Source: Raphanus sativus
Taxonomy: Eukaryota > Streptophyta > Magnoliopsida > Brassicales > Brassicaceae
Length of the DNA stretch: 64,000 nt
Direction of reading: 5' to 3'
Assembly (NCBI RefSeq): GCF_000801105.2
Contig: NC_079514.1
Span: forward strand, 23,476,293-23,540,292
A program made the translations under genes and the position numbers. The notes below the pieces were generated by a model, which saw only the letters and a list, made by a program, of their open reading frames with translations, had not been told where the DNA came from and did not search any database. This document shows, in pieces, positions 47,866 to 58,992 of this stretch (the first letter of the stretch is position 1; every line of letters starts with the position of its first letter).

Positions 47866-47885
47866 GTTTGGCGATAGAAGGAGGA
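47866..47885 (+). other. Primer-binding-site region
   Basis: GTTTGGCGATAGAAGGAGG directly after the LTR end; TTTGGCG starts like other TGGCGCC-type plant primer sites but the tRNA is not identified. Confidence 0.5.
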
Positions 47886-50800
47886 AGGGGTCGGATTACT
47901 CTTACTCACAGCCGCAAAGCGCTTGATCAAAACGATGTTGGATATATGATAGACAAACTCGAAGCACTGAAAGCTCCTAAGGCCAACACTTAAGCAAACG
48001 TTGCAGTGCTCGAGAAAATAGAAAACCTAGTCGCAACTTTTCGCCATAGAAGAGCACCGAAACGAGTTCGCGATTTCTCTTGCTAAACAGAAAGGGCAAC
48101 GATAAAATCTATCAAAAATTTGTCTCGTTACCGAGTTGGAGAAATCTGGCCCGCAAGGGATCAATTCCGAAGAACATTTCGGAAAAATAATATTTGCTCT
48201 CTTCAAAACTGCGCGAAAAGCCTAGATTACTTGCGGAAAAAGAAGCACAACAAATCAGTTACACAACACTCGCTGTACTTCTTCCGTATAACTTTCAGAT
48301 TACTCACAAAAAACGAAGAACAGCAAATCGGGTTGACAATCCCCCCATGGCTATACTTCTTCCGGATAAATTTCGGAGATACAAAGTTGACTTTTCTGAA
48401 GCCGCTCGAAATCTAAAATGGTTAATAAGGACTAAACGAAGCGAAACGTAAGATCGTAGCACTCACCACTAAAATGTTTTGTGAAACCTAAGATTTCGTA
48501 AAAATTCAGATGTCTCTTCGAAAGTAACGTATTCCGCAAATTTTCCACATTTGTCGTCTAAATCTTCACGAAAAAACTTTCGTAAAATTAAAGTTCGACA
48601 ACATTTTCCGAACCAGCTTTCGTAAAATTAAACTCAAAAATGTTTTATGGAACAGCGTTCGCAAAGTGACACCAGTCAATATCTGATGATGCGAGTTTTA
48701 TAAGAATAAAATTGACAGCGTTTACGAAATGATCACATCAACCTACCATCAAGACTGGAGTTGAACGCACTATCCAACTCGCCAAAGTGGCGAATTGAAT
48801 CCTACACACAATACAACTCGCGATTTTGGCGAGTTGGACCAGCCCCAAGGGCTCCTCCTTTGTGTTCTCATCCAAATCTCGATCGAAACGCTTTTTGTTT
48901 CGTCTCAATCGTAGTTTCCCTTGAGATTTTACGATGAAAACAAGTAAGACTCGCCTAAACTCCTCGGCTTTCTCTTACTCTCCCTCTTGGGTATCCTACT
49001 AGTCCTCTTGAGCATCTTACTCGTCCTTGCCTCCTTCTTTGCGTTCTCCTTCAAATCTCGATCGGAACGCCTCTTGTTCCGTCTCTATTGGAGTTACCAC
49101 TGGAACTTTACAATACAAACCTCAAAGACTTGTTTTTCGTATGTATTCAAATTGATCGTATAAAACGGTAACGATTAACTTAAAACCTTAGCCGCCTCGA
49201 CTATACCAGTAATTTGAACCTTTTTATAAAGATTGACGTCATATCAAAGGAGCGAATAAAATTCAAGTTCGGAAGATAAATGTAAAGGACAAACACCAAT
49301 ATCGAAAAGGGCGTGGAGACACGAGAAGAGGAAGGGGAAATGAGCAAACAAAACGGAGAAGAGGCAAATTCGAATCTTCGAGAAAACTAAGGTATGTCCG
49401 ACTTGGAATTTTCGTAGGATGGTACAAAGAACTAAGAACGCTTTGGAAATTTCCATAAACTTTAGGAAACTTGGAATCTAGGTGGATAGTCTAGCGAACT
49501 AAGTCTTAGGTGATTTTTCCTTCTCGATCTATTGTTCCCTAAACTGTTCAGGCGGATCTTGCTAACCGATTTAAACTCTCGCAAAATCGAGAAACAATCG
49601 CCACGCATACTTAGCTCACTTCCTAAAGAAAGAGAGAACTTGAGACACGAAAATCTTCTTAAAACCGATTTATTCCTAGTAATTTTCATTAAAAAAACCG
49701 ACATATTCCAAGTCGTGAACCTGAAAACCACCAAGTCGCAATCCTGGCGTCATCTTTAAGCCGACCCAGATTGTCAATCATCCCAATCCTTGAAAGAAAA
49801 AGCGTACACAACCTTTCAAAATATCGGTTCAACAGTTTTATTTTGTAAAAAAGGGAGAGTAGGTACATATACTATACTGGTATACTCCCACACTTCAAGA
49901 AAAAAATTTTTCCTCGGCCTCAAGAAAATGCTTTTGACAAAGCAAACTCTCGCAACAACAGGCAGAAAAACACTTAAGCATTCCAATTACTCATTAAAAT
50001 CGTCCCACAAAGGCAAACGACAATCTAAGATTTGTCTAAATGATAGCAACATATCTATACCATCACGAACAGAATCTCGAGGACTATACAGCATCTCTTA
50101 TCGCGATCATGCGTGAAGAAAACCTGTACCAATATCAAACTAAAACTCAATGATTGACCAAAGTCTGGAAGACCTTTTCGACTTAATAAAACGATTTTCG
50201 TATAAAAGTAAAAAAAAATATACAAGAAATCTTTAAGCACCAAAGCATTGCTTTCGGAGTTCGTTGAACCTAGTGAGTCACAGAAAAGCATTGAAAAAAC
50301 ATTCTCATGACTAGATCATAACCAAATAACCTTCGGTAAAACTCCATGAGTGATTCCAAGGAAATCTCGCCAAAGATCGAAATCAAATCAGAGACGCGTC
50401 CTGTGTAATCCGCGGAAACATCGCAACTTTGAATCCTTCGATTTCCTATCTTCGTAAAACTGGCCACCCATTATTTTCGTATAACAAAACCATTTTATAC
50501 GAAACAGCCAACGGGAAAACAAGACCGGTGTCACTACGAAACAACTTCACAAATTTCACGAGCGATTCACGAAAAACATTCTCTAGTTACTTCTATGAGA
50601 AGCCCCTCTCACAATATTTTCACGAAAAATCCTCTGTATAGTCAAATCAAGTCATACGTCGCAGACGCCTGAAGATTCGTCTTTCGATGAAATTACCTTC
50701 CTCGATAAAAACACCTTCTTGGAAGAGCAGACAGTCATACGCACTAACACCTTCTTAAACATGTATCCTTCACGAAGAATAAAAAAAGGTAATATCTACT

Positions 50801-51716
50801 GATAAGTTTGTTGCTGATCACAACAGACTCTTAACGTCCTAAACAGACCAAGCCATCTCATAGAGATAGCTCTCGTACACCCAACACAAGGGTAATAGTG
50901 CTATAAAAGAAATCCAAAATTTTGGTCAGAACTTTCGGGAGACTTAAAAATTGTCCCCGAAGAGATCATTGGTTTCTACCATAAAAGTCGTATAAGCCAA
51001 GAACATATCGCGGACTTTAAAGTGGGACGGAATCAGGTCGAAAACGATACAGGAAACATAAGTCGAAATTGTCATCACACCTCCTAACGCCGTGATTAGA
51101 CCTATGTCTTACCCTAAACCAAGCACACTGGTCTCTAACATCTCTTGTCTCTTGGCTATTATTCGAGCATCTTCAGAAATCCCACAAGCTTGCGCGCTGC
51201 GGAAAACTCTCGAAACAGATCACAGATATAGCAGTTCACCCAGAGTTAGATTACAAGATGACAACTTGTACTCTTCCCTCTACATTAACACGAATAAAAA
51301 CATGCTCTTAAAACGCGAAACACAATTCATTAAAAAGTCACAAAGCGGCTGGGATTCAACGGCACAAGCTTTCAGTCCCGAAAACATTCTCTCGAGGCTG
51401 ACAAAAATCCAACATAAAATGCCATCTTCAGAAACATGCCCAATAATATCTACATAGCACACAACTAGGCCGTAAAGGTCTCGCTGGAAAACAGGTCGTA
51501 AGATCTTAACTCCTAGACGAACTATGAAAGGCTTGATCCTTCCATCAAGGGTACGTAGGCAGCCGTCATAAGGCCCAGACCCAATCTTATCGCATTCCAT
51601 TCTTAGAAGGGCGAGAGACAACTTGCGACAGACCTTTTCAACATTAATTCCGCCTAACTTGCCTACATTACCAAGCCGCTCGCTAGAACCTCACGCTAGA
51701 AGCTCACGGTCCTAAC
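47886..51716 (+). other. Interior of the GGCGAGTTGG-family element, no recognisable genes
   Basis: Frames are short and without motifs. 48760-49400 is a diverged LTR-like segment (two hairpins at 48776 and 48822, CTCGATCGAAACG, ATTGATCGTATAAAACGG), implying an older insertion or rearrangement. Long stretches are rich in TTTTCGTAAAA/ACGAAA words. 50600-51716 is the inverted partner of 45100-46280. Confidence 0.55.
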
Positions 51717-51732
51717 GAGCTGGGGGGCTAAC
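51717..51732 (+). other. Polypurine tract of the GGCGAGTTGG-family element
   Basis: GAGCTGGGGGGCTAAC immediately before the 3' LTR; the same tract occurs on the minus strand at 45110-45095. Confidence 0.65.
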
Positions 51733-52460
51733 TATTGGGGTCAAAATCGGTCACGACGGAATCAATGCCTGAAAGTCCTCGAAGAATATCCTCTTTTAAA
51801 AAGAGATAAAAAGAGCGCAAGAAACCTAAACCCGAGTTTCAAATCCATTCCGAAAAGAAATCAGACGATAAGACCTCGAAAAAGATTACACTAAGCCTCT
51901 GACAACGAAATAAGAACAAAGTTTCAATTGTCCAAACACACCGACAGGCTCACCGGACAAACGAATCAGGCCAAGCAAGCCAGCCAACTCGCCATTTTGG
52001 AGAGTAGGACAAGCCCCAACTCGCCAAAATGGCGAGTTGGACCCAACAAGATAGCCAACTCGACATTTTGGCGAGTTGGACTGAGAAGCATGGCCAACTC
52101 CCCATTTTGGGGAGTTGGAACACTCCCAACTCGCCAAATGGCGAATTGGACCAAGAAACATTGCCAACTCGCCATTTTGGCAAGTTGGACCAAGTATGAT
52201 GGCCAACTGCCATTTTGGCGAGTTGGATTGCCCAATCCCTCTTCATCCCGTCCTCATAGCTTTTTCCTTCGGAGTCGGATCAAACTTGCTCTTGTTCCAT
52301 TTCGATCGAAGTCACCATCAGAACCTTACGATAAAAACCGCAATAACGTTTTTTCCGTTTATGAAATTCGAATTGATTGTATACAACGGCAACAGTTGAC
52401 TCAACACCTTGAACTGCCTCCACAATACGAGAAATTCGAATTTTCTTGGAAGGCGAAAAC
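51733..52460 (+). repeat. 3' LTR (truncated) with seven hairpins
   Basis: Matches 46295-46945. The hairpin array at 51982-52230 has seven units against five in the 5' LTR. One unit (52092-52116) reads CCAACTCCCCATTTTGGGGA then GTTGG, with both arms changed in a complementary way. Similarity stops near 52460. Confidence 0.8.
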
Positions 52461-53377
52461 TAAGTAAAAGTTCATGGAAATATTTTTCTTTATGTGTAGA
52501 TCAACCGTTGTACAGGCGCAACGCATATTCGAGCAAACTGCATTGATCAAAACCGTGTAAGGATGACCGGTTGGTGACCAGACAATGTCCCAATATGCTT
52601 CTTCTCATCCAATTAGTTGGACACTTGTCCCAAACCTGTTGGACCACATTAACTAGCTGGATAGAGTTTTCAGATTGTGCATAATTCTGGATGGACACTA
52701 ACTTCGACTGAATGGTTGTCTCCGGCGACTGAGTCACCTCATGCTTTTCCAACTCGACCATATAATTCTGTCTCACTTCCATTCCTCCACTATATATAAA
52801 CCCTTCAGCCTCTTTTAGGATTTTCTTGTTACCACCAAACTTTATAACAAAAATCTGACAGGAGAAGAAGCCTCCCTAGTAAGCTGCTGACCTTAGGCAA
52901 AGTTATAGTCTTGGCTTTTCATTCCCAATTAAGTCCTTAGTACAAAGATAGTCCTTGCTTTCTAACTATCAAACGTCGGAAAACCTAAGTTCTAAAGACT
53001 TTTATTAATTTATTTCGATAGAGATTTGAAACTTTGCCAAATTTTATATACAAGCTGAACCTACCCGGAACGAAACCGGCCCCCAACCATAAATTTTAGG
53101 TGAGTCTCGGTTAAAGATTTTGACTGTTGAATATTCAGTAGTGCCTTTAAAACAAGAGTTTTGATTGGTGTATAGCTAGGTTTACCAGTTAGTAACTTTA
53201 CTAACTTTATGATTGTAATTAAAGCGCTTGTGTAAGATATTGAGTTATATCGTTGAAGCCTATGTTCGGGGATATAACATGTTTGCGATATATTTATCAT
53301 ATGATAGATACACTTGTGTGATTGTGTTATACCATTTGGGACTCGACTCGGTGGTATAACATGTTTGAACGTGATTG

Positions 53378-54184
53378 TCACATGATTAGCCATAGCCAGA
53401 GACTTCAGTCACTTTGGTTGAGGAGAGGTTCCTGCACTCGAGGAGGAGTATTGTCAGAGTCCTTGGTACATCCGAAAACCACCTGAGACCATAGTAAAAT
53501 TATTTTCGTTCAGGACTTGAAGACACGATGATAAAGTAGCTATTGACGACAATGTGTCTCCATGACAATGCAACAGTGGTACGCCTCTTTGGTCAGAGTT
53601 TTGAGACTTTGTTTTTATGGTCAATGTGGGCGGATATTCCTCTCCAGTCGTATTTTGGAGACTTTGTGTCTAGAATTGATGTGGGCCAGAATGTATTGGG
53701 TTGATTACCATGTGAAAAGGAAAAGTCTCAAAGATATGATATAACTTCGAAGAGTGAATGAGTGTATTACTTGATTGATTTATTAAACGTAACATGATTA
53801 GCCATAGCCACAGACATCTGTCACTTTGGTTGAGGAGTGATCCATGAGGTTCCCACACTCGAGGAGGAGTTTTGTTAGAGTCCTTGGTACATTTGAAAGC
53901 CATACCTTACCCGGGACCCGAGAGAAATTAGTTTCGGTCAGGAAATTAGACACGATGATAAAGTAGCTATTGACGACAATGTGTTCTCATGATAGTGCAG
54001 AAGTGGTATGCCTCTTCAGTCGGACTTTGATATTTTGTGTTTAGGGTCAATATGGACGGATGTTCCTCTTCAGTCATCTTTTGGAGACATTGTGTCTAGA
54101 GTCGATGTGGGCCAGAATGTATTGGGTTTATTACCAGGTGCAAAGGGAAAACCTCAAAGATCTGATGATATAACCTCGAAGAGG
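53378..54184 (+). repeat. Tandem duplication, two units of about 400 bp
   Basis: Unit 1 (53378-53790) and unit 2 (53791-54184, continuing at 56036) both start ACATGATTAGCCATAGCCA and contain CACGATGATAAAGTAGCTAT and GATGTGGGCCAGAATGTATT. Unit 2 is split by the miniature element, and its end (TTACTTGATTGATTTATTAA) reappears at 56042. Confidence 0.8.
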
Positions 54185-54189
54185 GGATG

Positions 54190-55007
54190 TGATGCATCCC
54201 AAATCAGCAGCAGAAACAAATCAAGAAAACTTGGCTTATGGGCTTGAGTTTTAAATGAGATGGGCTTGATGATTTATGAAACTATGTTTATGAACATGTT
54301 TCAGCCCAAAGAAAGAAAGACCCAACAAGAAAATACAAGCCATGGTCGAATAATATATCAATCTGACGGCAATTCAGAGACTCTCGACCATGCGGAAGCA
54401 CGAGACCAGCCGAAAGTTCTGCGACCACAATCATTTAATTTTGGTCAAGTCAAGACATTTATGATTTGTGGTCAATTCAAAGTCTTTGGTCAAGTCTTCT
54501 TTGTTTTTATAAGTTGTTAAATTCAATGTTTGATTAGTCTTTTGTATTCCAACCTTTTGTATACTTTGTCTATTATATAAAGGTCATTTGATCAATGAAA
54601 TAAAATAATCTTTGAGTGATTATTTTTGGAACGTTGAGAGGGTATCTCATTTTTCTTGTTCTTGGTGTGGTTAGCTCCAAGTAACTCTCTCTTTCTCGTT
54701 TGACCGGTGCGTCATATCCGGCAACAGATCGAGGCTGCTCTTTGTTGGACTGGTGCGTCACATCCGGCAACAAATTGGCTTCGGGAATATCAGCAGCCTT
54801 CCACATCTGCTGTGTAACCCTTCGATCCACCTATTTCTCCTTTTTGTTGGACTTGTGCGTCATATCAAGCAACAATCGGAGTTCGGGAATATCAACAGCC
54901 TTCCGCAACTGTTGTTCGACCCTTCAATCCATCATTTTTCATTCAATCTCTCTGAGATCATATCCACTTATCAGTCCGGTCGAGTGATCCTAATTTAGGG
55001 TGTATCA
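54190..55007 (+). repeat. 5' LTR of the miniature element
   Basis: TATA box TTATATAAAGG at 54573-54583, then AATGAAATAAAATAA. The downstream part carries a roughly 100-bp repeat (GTGCGTCATATCCGGCAACA / ATATCAGCAGCCTTCC) in two and a half copies. Confidence 0.93.
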
Positions 55008-55009
55008 AG

Positions 55010-55022
55010 TGGTATCAGAGCC
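55010..55022 (+). other. tRNA-iMet primer-binding site of the miniature element
   Basis: TGGTATCAGAGCC, full match, two bases after the 5' LTR. Confidence 0.95.
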
Positions 55023-55212
55023 ACTAAACCGGTACTTGTCTGTTCATTTTTTTTCTCATCTTTCCATCTTCTTCGTCCATCTTCTACCTTTCATCTTCTT
55101 TTCTTTACCAAAAAAAAACAAAAAAAAAATTCTACGAGAAGCCAAGAGATCATCACATCTGAAGCTAATCAAAGACAGATTTGAGGGCAAATCTTTTTAA
55201 AGGAGGAGCGAA

Positions 55213-56030
55213 TGATGCACCCCAAATCAGCAGCATAAACAAATCAAGAAAACTTGGCTTATGGACTTGAGTTTTTAATGAGATGGACTTGATGATTTAT
55301 GAAACTATGTTTATGGACATGTTTCAGCCCAAAGAAAGAAAGACCTAACAAGAAAATACAAGCCATGGTCGAATAATATATCAATCTGACGGCAATTCAG
55401 AGACCGTCGACCATGCGGAAGCACGAGACCAGCCGAAGAGTTCTGCGACCACAATCATTCAATTTTGGTCAAGTCAAGACATTTATGATTTGTGGTCAAT
55501 TCAAAGTCTTTGGTCAAGTCTTATTTGTTTTTATAAGTTTCTTAATTCTATGTTTGACTAGTCTTTTGTATTCCAACCTTGTATACTTTGCCTATTATAT
55601 AAAGGTCATTTGATCCATGAAATAAAATAAGCTTTGAGTGATTATTTTTGGAACGTTGAGAGGGTATCTCATTTTTCTTGTTCTTGGCGTGGTTAGCTCC
55701 AAGTAACTCTCTCTTTCTCGTTGGACCGGTGCGTCATATCCGGCAACAGATCGAGGCTGCTCTTTTGTTGGACCGTTGTGTCACATCCGGCAACAAATTG
55801 GCTTCGGGAATATCAGCAGCCTTCCGCATCTGCTGTGCGACCCTTCGATCCATCTATTTCTCTTTTTTGTTGGACTTGTGCGTCATATCAAGCAACAATC
55901 GGAGTTCAGGAATTTCAACAGCCTTCCGCAACTGTTGTGCGACCCTTCAATCCATCATTTCTCATTCAATATGTCTGAGATCATATCCACTTATCAGTCC
56001 GGTCGAGTGATCCTAATTTAGGGTGTGTCA
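55213..56030 (+). repeat. 3' LTR of the miniature element
   Basis: Same length as the 5' LTR (818 bp; small indels cancel out). TATA box at 55594-55604. Confidence 0.93.
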
Positions 56031-56035
56031 GGATG

Positions 56036-56840
56036 TGTGGGTTACTTGATTGATTTATTAAATTATAAAATGCTTGGGTCTTTGTTGTTTAATTATTTTA
56101 CATATATGATGCATTTTGTTTATTTACTATGTTTCTGTTAACGATATTTCTCAATAGTCTATTTGTTTTGCAGGTAACAAGTAAAAGATTTGTCATGGGG
56201 CATCATGGACAAAGACATTTGATTGGTGTATTTTTCTGAACCTTTTGGCTCCGCTTATGTTAATATTATGTGATGTGCGGGTTTTTGGAGGAATAGCATC
56301 ATGTATAATGTTTTGATGTTTTACAAATATTGTATATAATGTATAAAATGTTTAACCAATAAAACCTTAGTTTCACTTAAGCAGAGTCCTGGTCTGGTAC
56401 GAACCAACTCATGGGTTCCATCCTGTGTTGAAAAGCCTTAACTTGAATTCATTAGGATACATGCACTAGGAGACTTGACCTATGGATTCTGGTTTTATTA
56501 TAAAAACCTTCGGCCAAAGCTCTGACACGTGTAGGAGCATCTTTGATCTGGTTAAAATTATTTAGAACTCGTGCATGTCCTTGTTTGATTCATGCTTGAC
56601 AAACTAATCAGTTTGACTAATTTCAGATCAGGAGTGTTAAAATAATAGGTGGTATCATATCATGTTTATCCATTATTTTTTTGAAACTTAGTTTTCAATA
56701 TTATATCGAGTCAAATGGTCATAATAAGGGAAATAGGAAACTGATCGTCTCCTTTACAAGTGTTTTAGGTTGAGGTTAGGCTTACCTTAGTCATGTTGCA
56801 GATTATGAGACTTTGTTATGAGACTGGTGCACCTTGGAGG
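56036..56840. other. Remnant retroelement DNA
   Basis: Right part of the decayed LTR, then possible interior after the primer-like TGGTATCATATC at 56650. No coding motif. Ends at the target duplication of the hAT element. Confidence 0.35.
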
Positions 56841-57799
56841 CAGTGCCGGTCCGGATTGACACGGCGCCTAAAGCGGACCAAAAAAATACTGCCCCGCAAT
56901 TTTAATTTTTTTTCTTTATTTTGAAAATCCAAAAATACACAATTTTATTATCATGATTTTTTTTTGGTCAATATACCATAACTAGATAGCATTCATAATC
57001 ATATAACAAGAAACATTAAATGAAGAATATAAATTTGAGAAGAGAACGCATATCTTAACACAAAAGAATAGACAAATATTATAATAGCACCAGTTTTAGT
57101 TTGTAAGAATTTATTAAGTTCGTATAGTGTCTCTTAATTTATGATAAATTCATATTTTGAGATTTAGAAACTTTTAAAAGAAACGAAAATCATTAACCTT
57201 TGTTTAGCTTCCTTGTTTATGTTATAAATTAAAAGGAAACTAAAATTATCAAAAAGTAACCAAAATCGTTATGATAAAAAAATATAGCTTTTTTTATCAA
57301 AATTTAGTTTTTGTTTAATTTGTTTATTTTATAACTTATAAGTTATATCAAATATTTTATTCCGTAGATAAATGAAACTAAATTTGTTAGGAAAATGTAA
57401 TCAAAATATCTACAATCAAATCATTTTAGTTATCATTATTATCAAAAAGGAAACAAAATTAATTGGATTTTGTTTTATTTATAACGTAATATAATTTACT
57501 TTAGGAAAACTTAATGTCATTTACTCTAATTCGTTTATATAAGGAAATCTAAATTGTTAGAAAAGGTAATGAAAATATTTAAGGATTAAATCTTCTTTTC
57601 ATTTATTGCCATTAACAAAAAAGAAAAAGAGAGGATATAGTTAAGGTAAGGTTCGAACCTTCCTGTACAGATTAAAAGAAACAGTCGACAAACCACCACA
57701 CTAAAGGATCCTTTGCAAGATTTTGGCGCCCATAAAATATATTGATATTTTGGCGCCTAAAGCCCTTGCTTTATGGGCTTTAGCCCAGGGCCGGCCCTG
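56841..57799. mobile_element. hAT non-autonomous element, CAGGGCCGGCCCTG type
   Basis: The 959-bp element has exact 8-bp target duplications CTTGGAGG (56833-56840 and 57800-57807). Ends are CAGTGCCGGTCC and, on the complement, CAGGGCCGGCCCTG, a terminal repeat widespread among plant hAT-type non-autonomous elements. Sub-terminal GGCGCCTAAAGC words occur on both sides. The AT-rich centre lacks a transposase. A GGTTCGAACC word at 57652 looks like a tRNA T-arm but no tRNA fold is present around it. Confidence 0.9.
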
Positions 57800-57807
57800 C
57801 TTGGAGG

Positions 57808-58690
57808 CCAAGACATTCACGTACCATTATCTATGTTGATTCAGTGTCGTCTGACAATGTATCCCTGGAGTTAATTGGTGACACATCAGACGATGTAGAC
57901 TTTGGTACGATAAGTATGCAGAGAGAAGGATTTTATGTTTGGAGGAGTTTCGGGTACAAGAGTTGTCATCCTTAGAGGAGAAGTTTGATAGGTCCACTTT
58001 CACCTCATCAGCATGACCATCAACATCGACACAACCAAGTTATCTAAGCGTTTGGGATCTTGATTACTCAAGTAGGACTTAAAAATTGTGTTGTGCTTGA
58101 AAGAATGTTTTGTCACCATCAAAACTACCATTATAATATCATACGGACCGGTGAAGACATAGGTTGACGAAGTTTCCTAGCATGAGGTATCCAGATTTTA
58201 TTCTCTACTATGTGATGTTTACATCATTTGGAAAGAGGGGACACCATGTTGGATTATGCACTCAATCTCCCATTCTGTTTTGTAGGCATCTAGTTATTAA
58301 GTTAGGAACCCGTAGTAAAGATATATATTAGGCTGGACCATTGCACCCTCTGCCACATGCAGGTATGTTTGAATTCCTTCTTTTCTGTGCACTAAGTTAT
58401 TGCATTGCACGGTAGAATTGCATGATAGAACTCTATGATTGGAAGTATTTGATAGTATTGCGTTGGGAGAGGTGATGAAGTCATTTATGTTTAGTGTGAC
58501 ACTATTGAAGGTGTTGTTATTTTTATGTTGCTTAGACTAGAAGAGTGTGAGAGTGCTTTTATGAAAATAAAAATGTAAGTGTGAGTCATAAAAAACCCTA
58601 CCATAAACCCTATTCTTGAGCTGATGATGAAGAGTGACTGGGTATAATGACTGAATGTTGTAACATTGTCTAAACCCAAAAATTATTTTA
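57808..58690. other. Unassigned, probably decayed retroelement interior
   Basis: Continues the sequence interrupted at 56840. Frames are below 65 codons and show no motif. No RNA gene or element end seen. Confidence 0.35.
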
Positions 58691-58696
58691 CTAATG

Positions 58697-58992
58697 TATA
58701 TAACAATATTTGTTAAAAATATATTCTTGTATCTTATTTAAACATAAACAATTTCCTAAATATAAAAATTCATTAATTAGATAGATTGGTGAAAATAAAA
58801 ATAATAGTTACACTAGATTTTGACCCGCGCTTAGTAAAATATATAACAATAACAATATTTGTTAAAAATATATTCTTGTATCTTATTTAAACATAAACAA
58901 TTTCCTAAATATAAAAATTCCTTAATTAGATAGATTGGTGAAAATAAAAATAATAGTTACACTAGATTTTGACCCGCGCTTAAAAGCGCGGG
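58697..58992 (-). repeat. Duplicated Helitron 3' terminus
   Basis: Two direct copies offset by about 149 bp (58697-58840 and 58846-58992) share TTTGTTAAAAATATATTCTT through ACACTAGATTTTGACCCGCG. The second copy has the complete terminus on the minus strand: hairpin CCCGCGCTT/AAGCGCGGG (9-bp stem, 58973-58992), then TCAAAATCTAG before a T. The first has the CTAG and only half the hairpin. The Helitron body would lie to the right. Confidence 0.7.

Larger units (their letters stand above)
46295..52460 (+). mobile_element. GGCGAGTTGG-family LTR element, plus strand, decayed interior
   Basis: 5' LTR 46295-47865 (TGTTGGGGAC to GTCCCCACA), primer site, 3.9 kb of interior, purine tract GAGCTGGGGGGCTAAC and 3' LTR from 51733 (TATTGGGG, its TG changed to TA). 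The 3' LTR is cut off near 52460, about half way. LTR identity is near 90 percent by eye. The interior has no frame above 125 codons and no pol motif; the family is unassigned, though primer site and LTR style suit Gypsy. A diverged LTR-like piece sits inside at 48760-49400. Confidence 0.75.
54190..56030 (+). mobile_element. Miniature LTR retroelement, 818-bp LTRs around 205 bp
   Basis: Exact 5-bp target duplication GGATG (54185-54189 and 56031-56035). Two LTRs of 818 bp each (54190-55007 and 55213-56030) begin TGATGCA and end GGGTGTRTCA. The 205-bp interior has a perfect tRNA-iMet primer site (TGGTATCAGAGCC, 55010-55022), a CT-rich leader, an A-run and a purine tract AAAGGAGGAGCGAA before the 3' LTR. 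No protein is encoded. The design matches TRIM/SMART elements, but the LTRs are far longer than the 100-250 bp usual for TRIMs. LTR divergence is about 4-5 percent by eye. Confidence 0.92.
52461..56649 (+). repeat. Decayed Gypsy-type LTR (approximate), interrupted by a miniature element
   Basis: A TATA box CACTATATATAAACCC lies at 52785-52800, a TTTTTCTGAACCTTT word near 56230 is shared with the Gypsy LTRs at 27507 and 31325, and TGGTATCATATC at 56650 resembles a tRNA-iMet primer site with two changes. Together these suggest one long LTR read on the plus strand. It contains a tandem duplication (53378-54184). Both boundaries are uncertain. The small minus-strand frame at 52501-52782 is not recognisable. 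Confidence 0.35.

Noticed and set aside
51928..52467. 179-codon frame with LASWT repeats
   Set aside because: Produced by the hairpin array in the LTR; the corresponding frame in the 5' LTR is broken differently and no domain is seen.
54700..55978. Overlapping frames of 80-110 codons, present twice
   Set aside because: They fall inside the two LTRs of the miniature element and follow its 100-bp internal repeat; no start context or domain.
57645..57665. GGTTCGAACC suggesting a tRNA gene
   Set aside because: No acceptor stem, D arm or anticodon arm can be paired around it; it lies within the hAT element.
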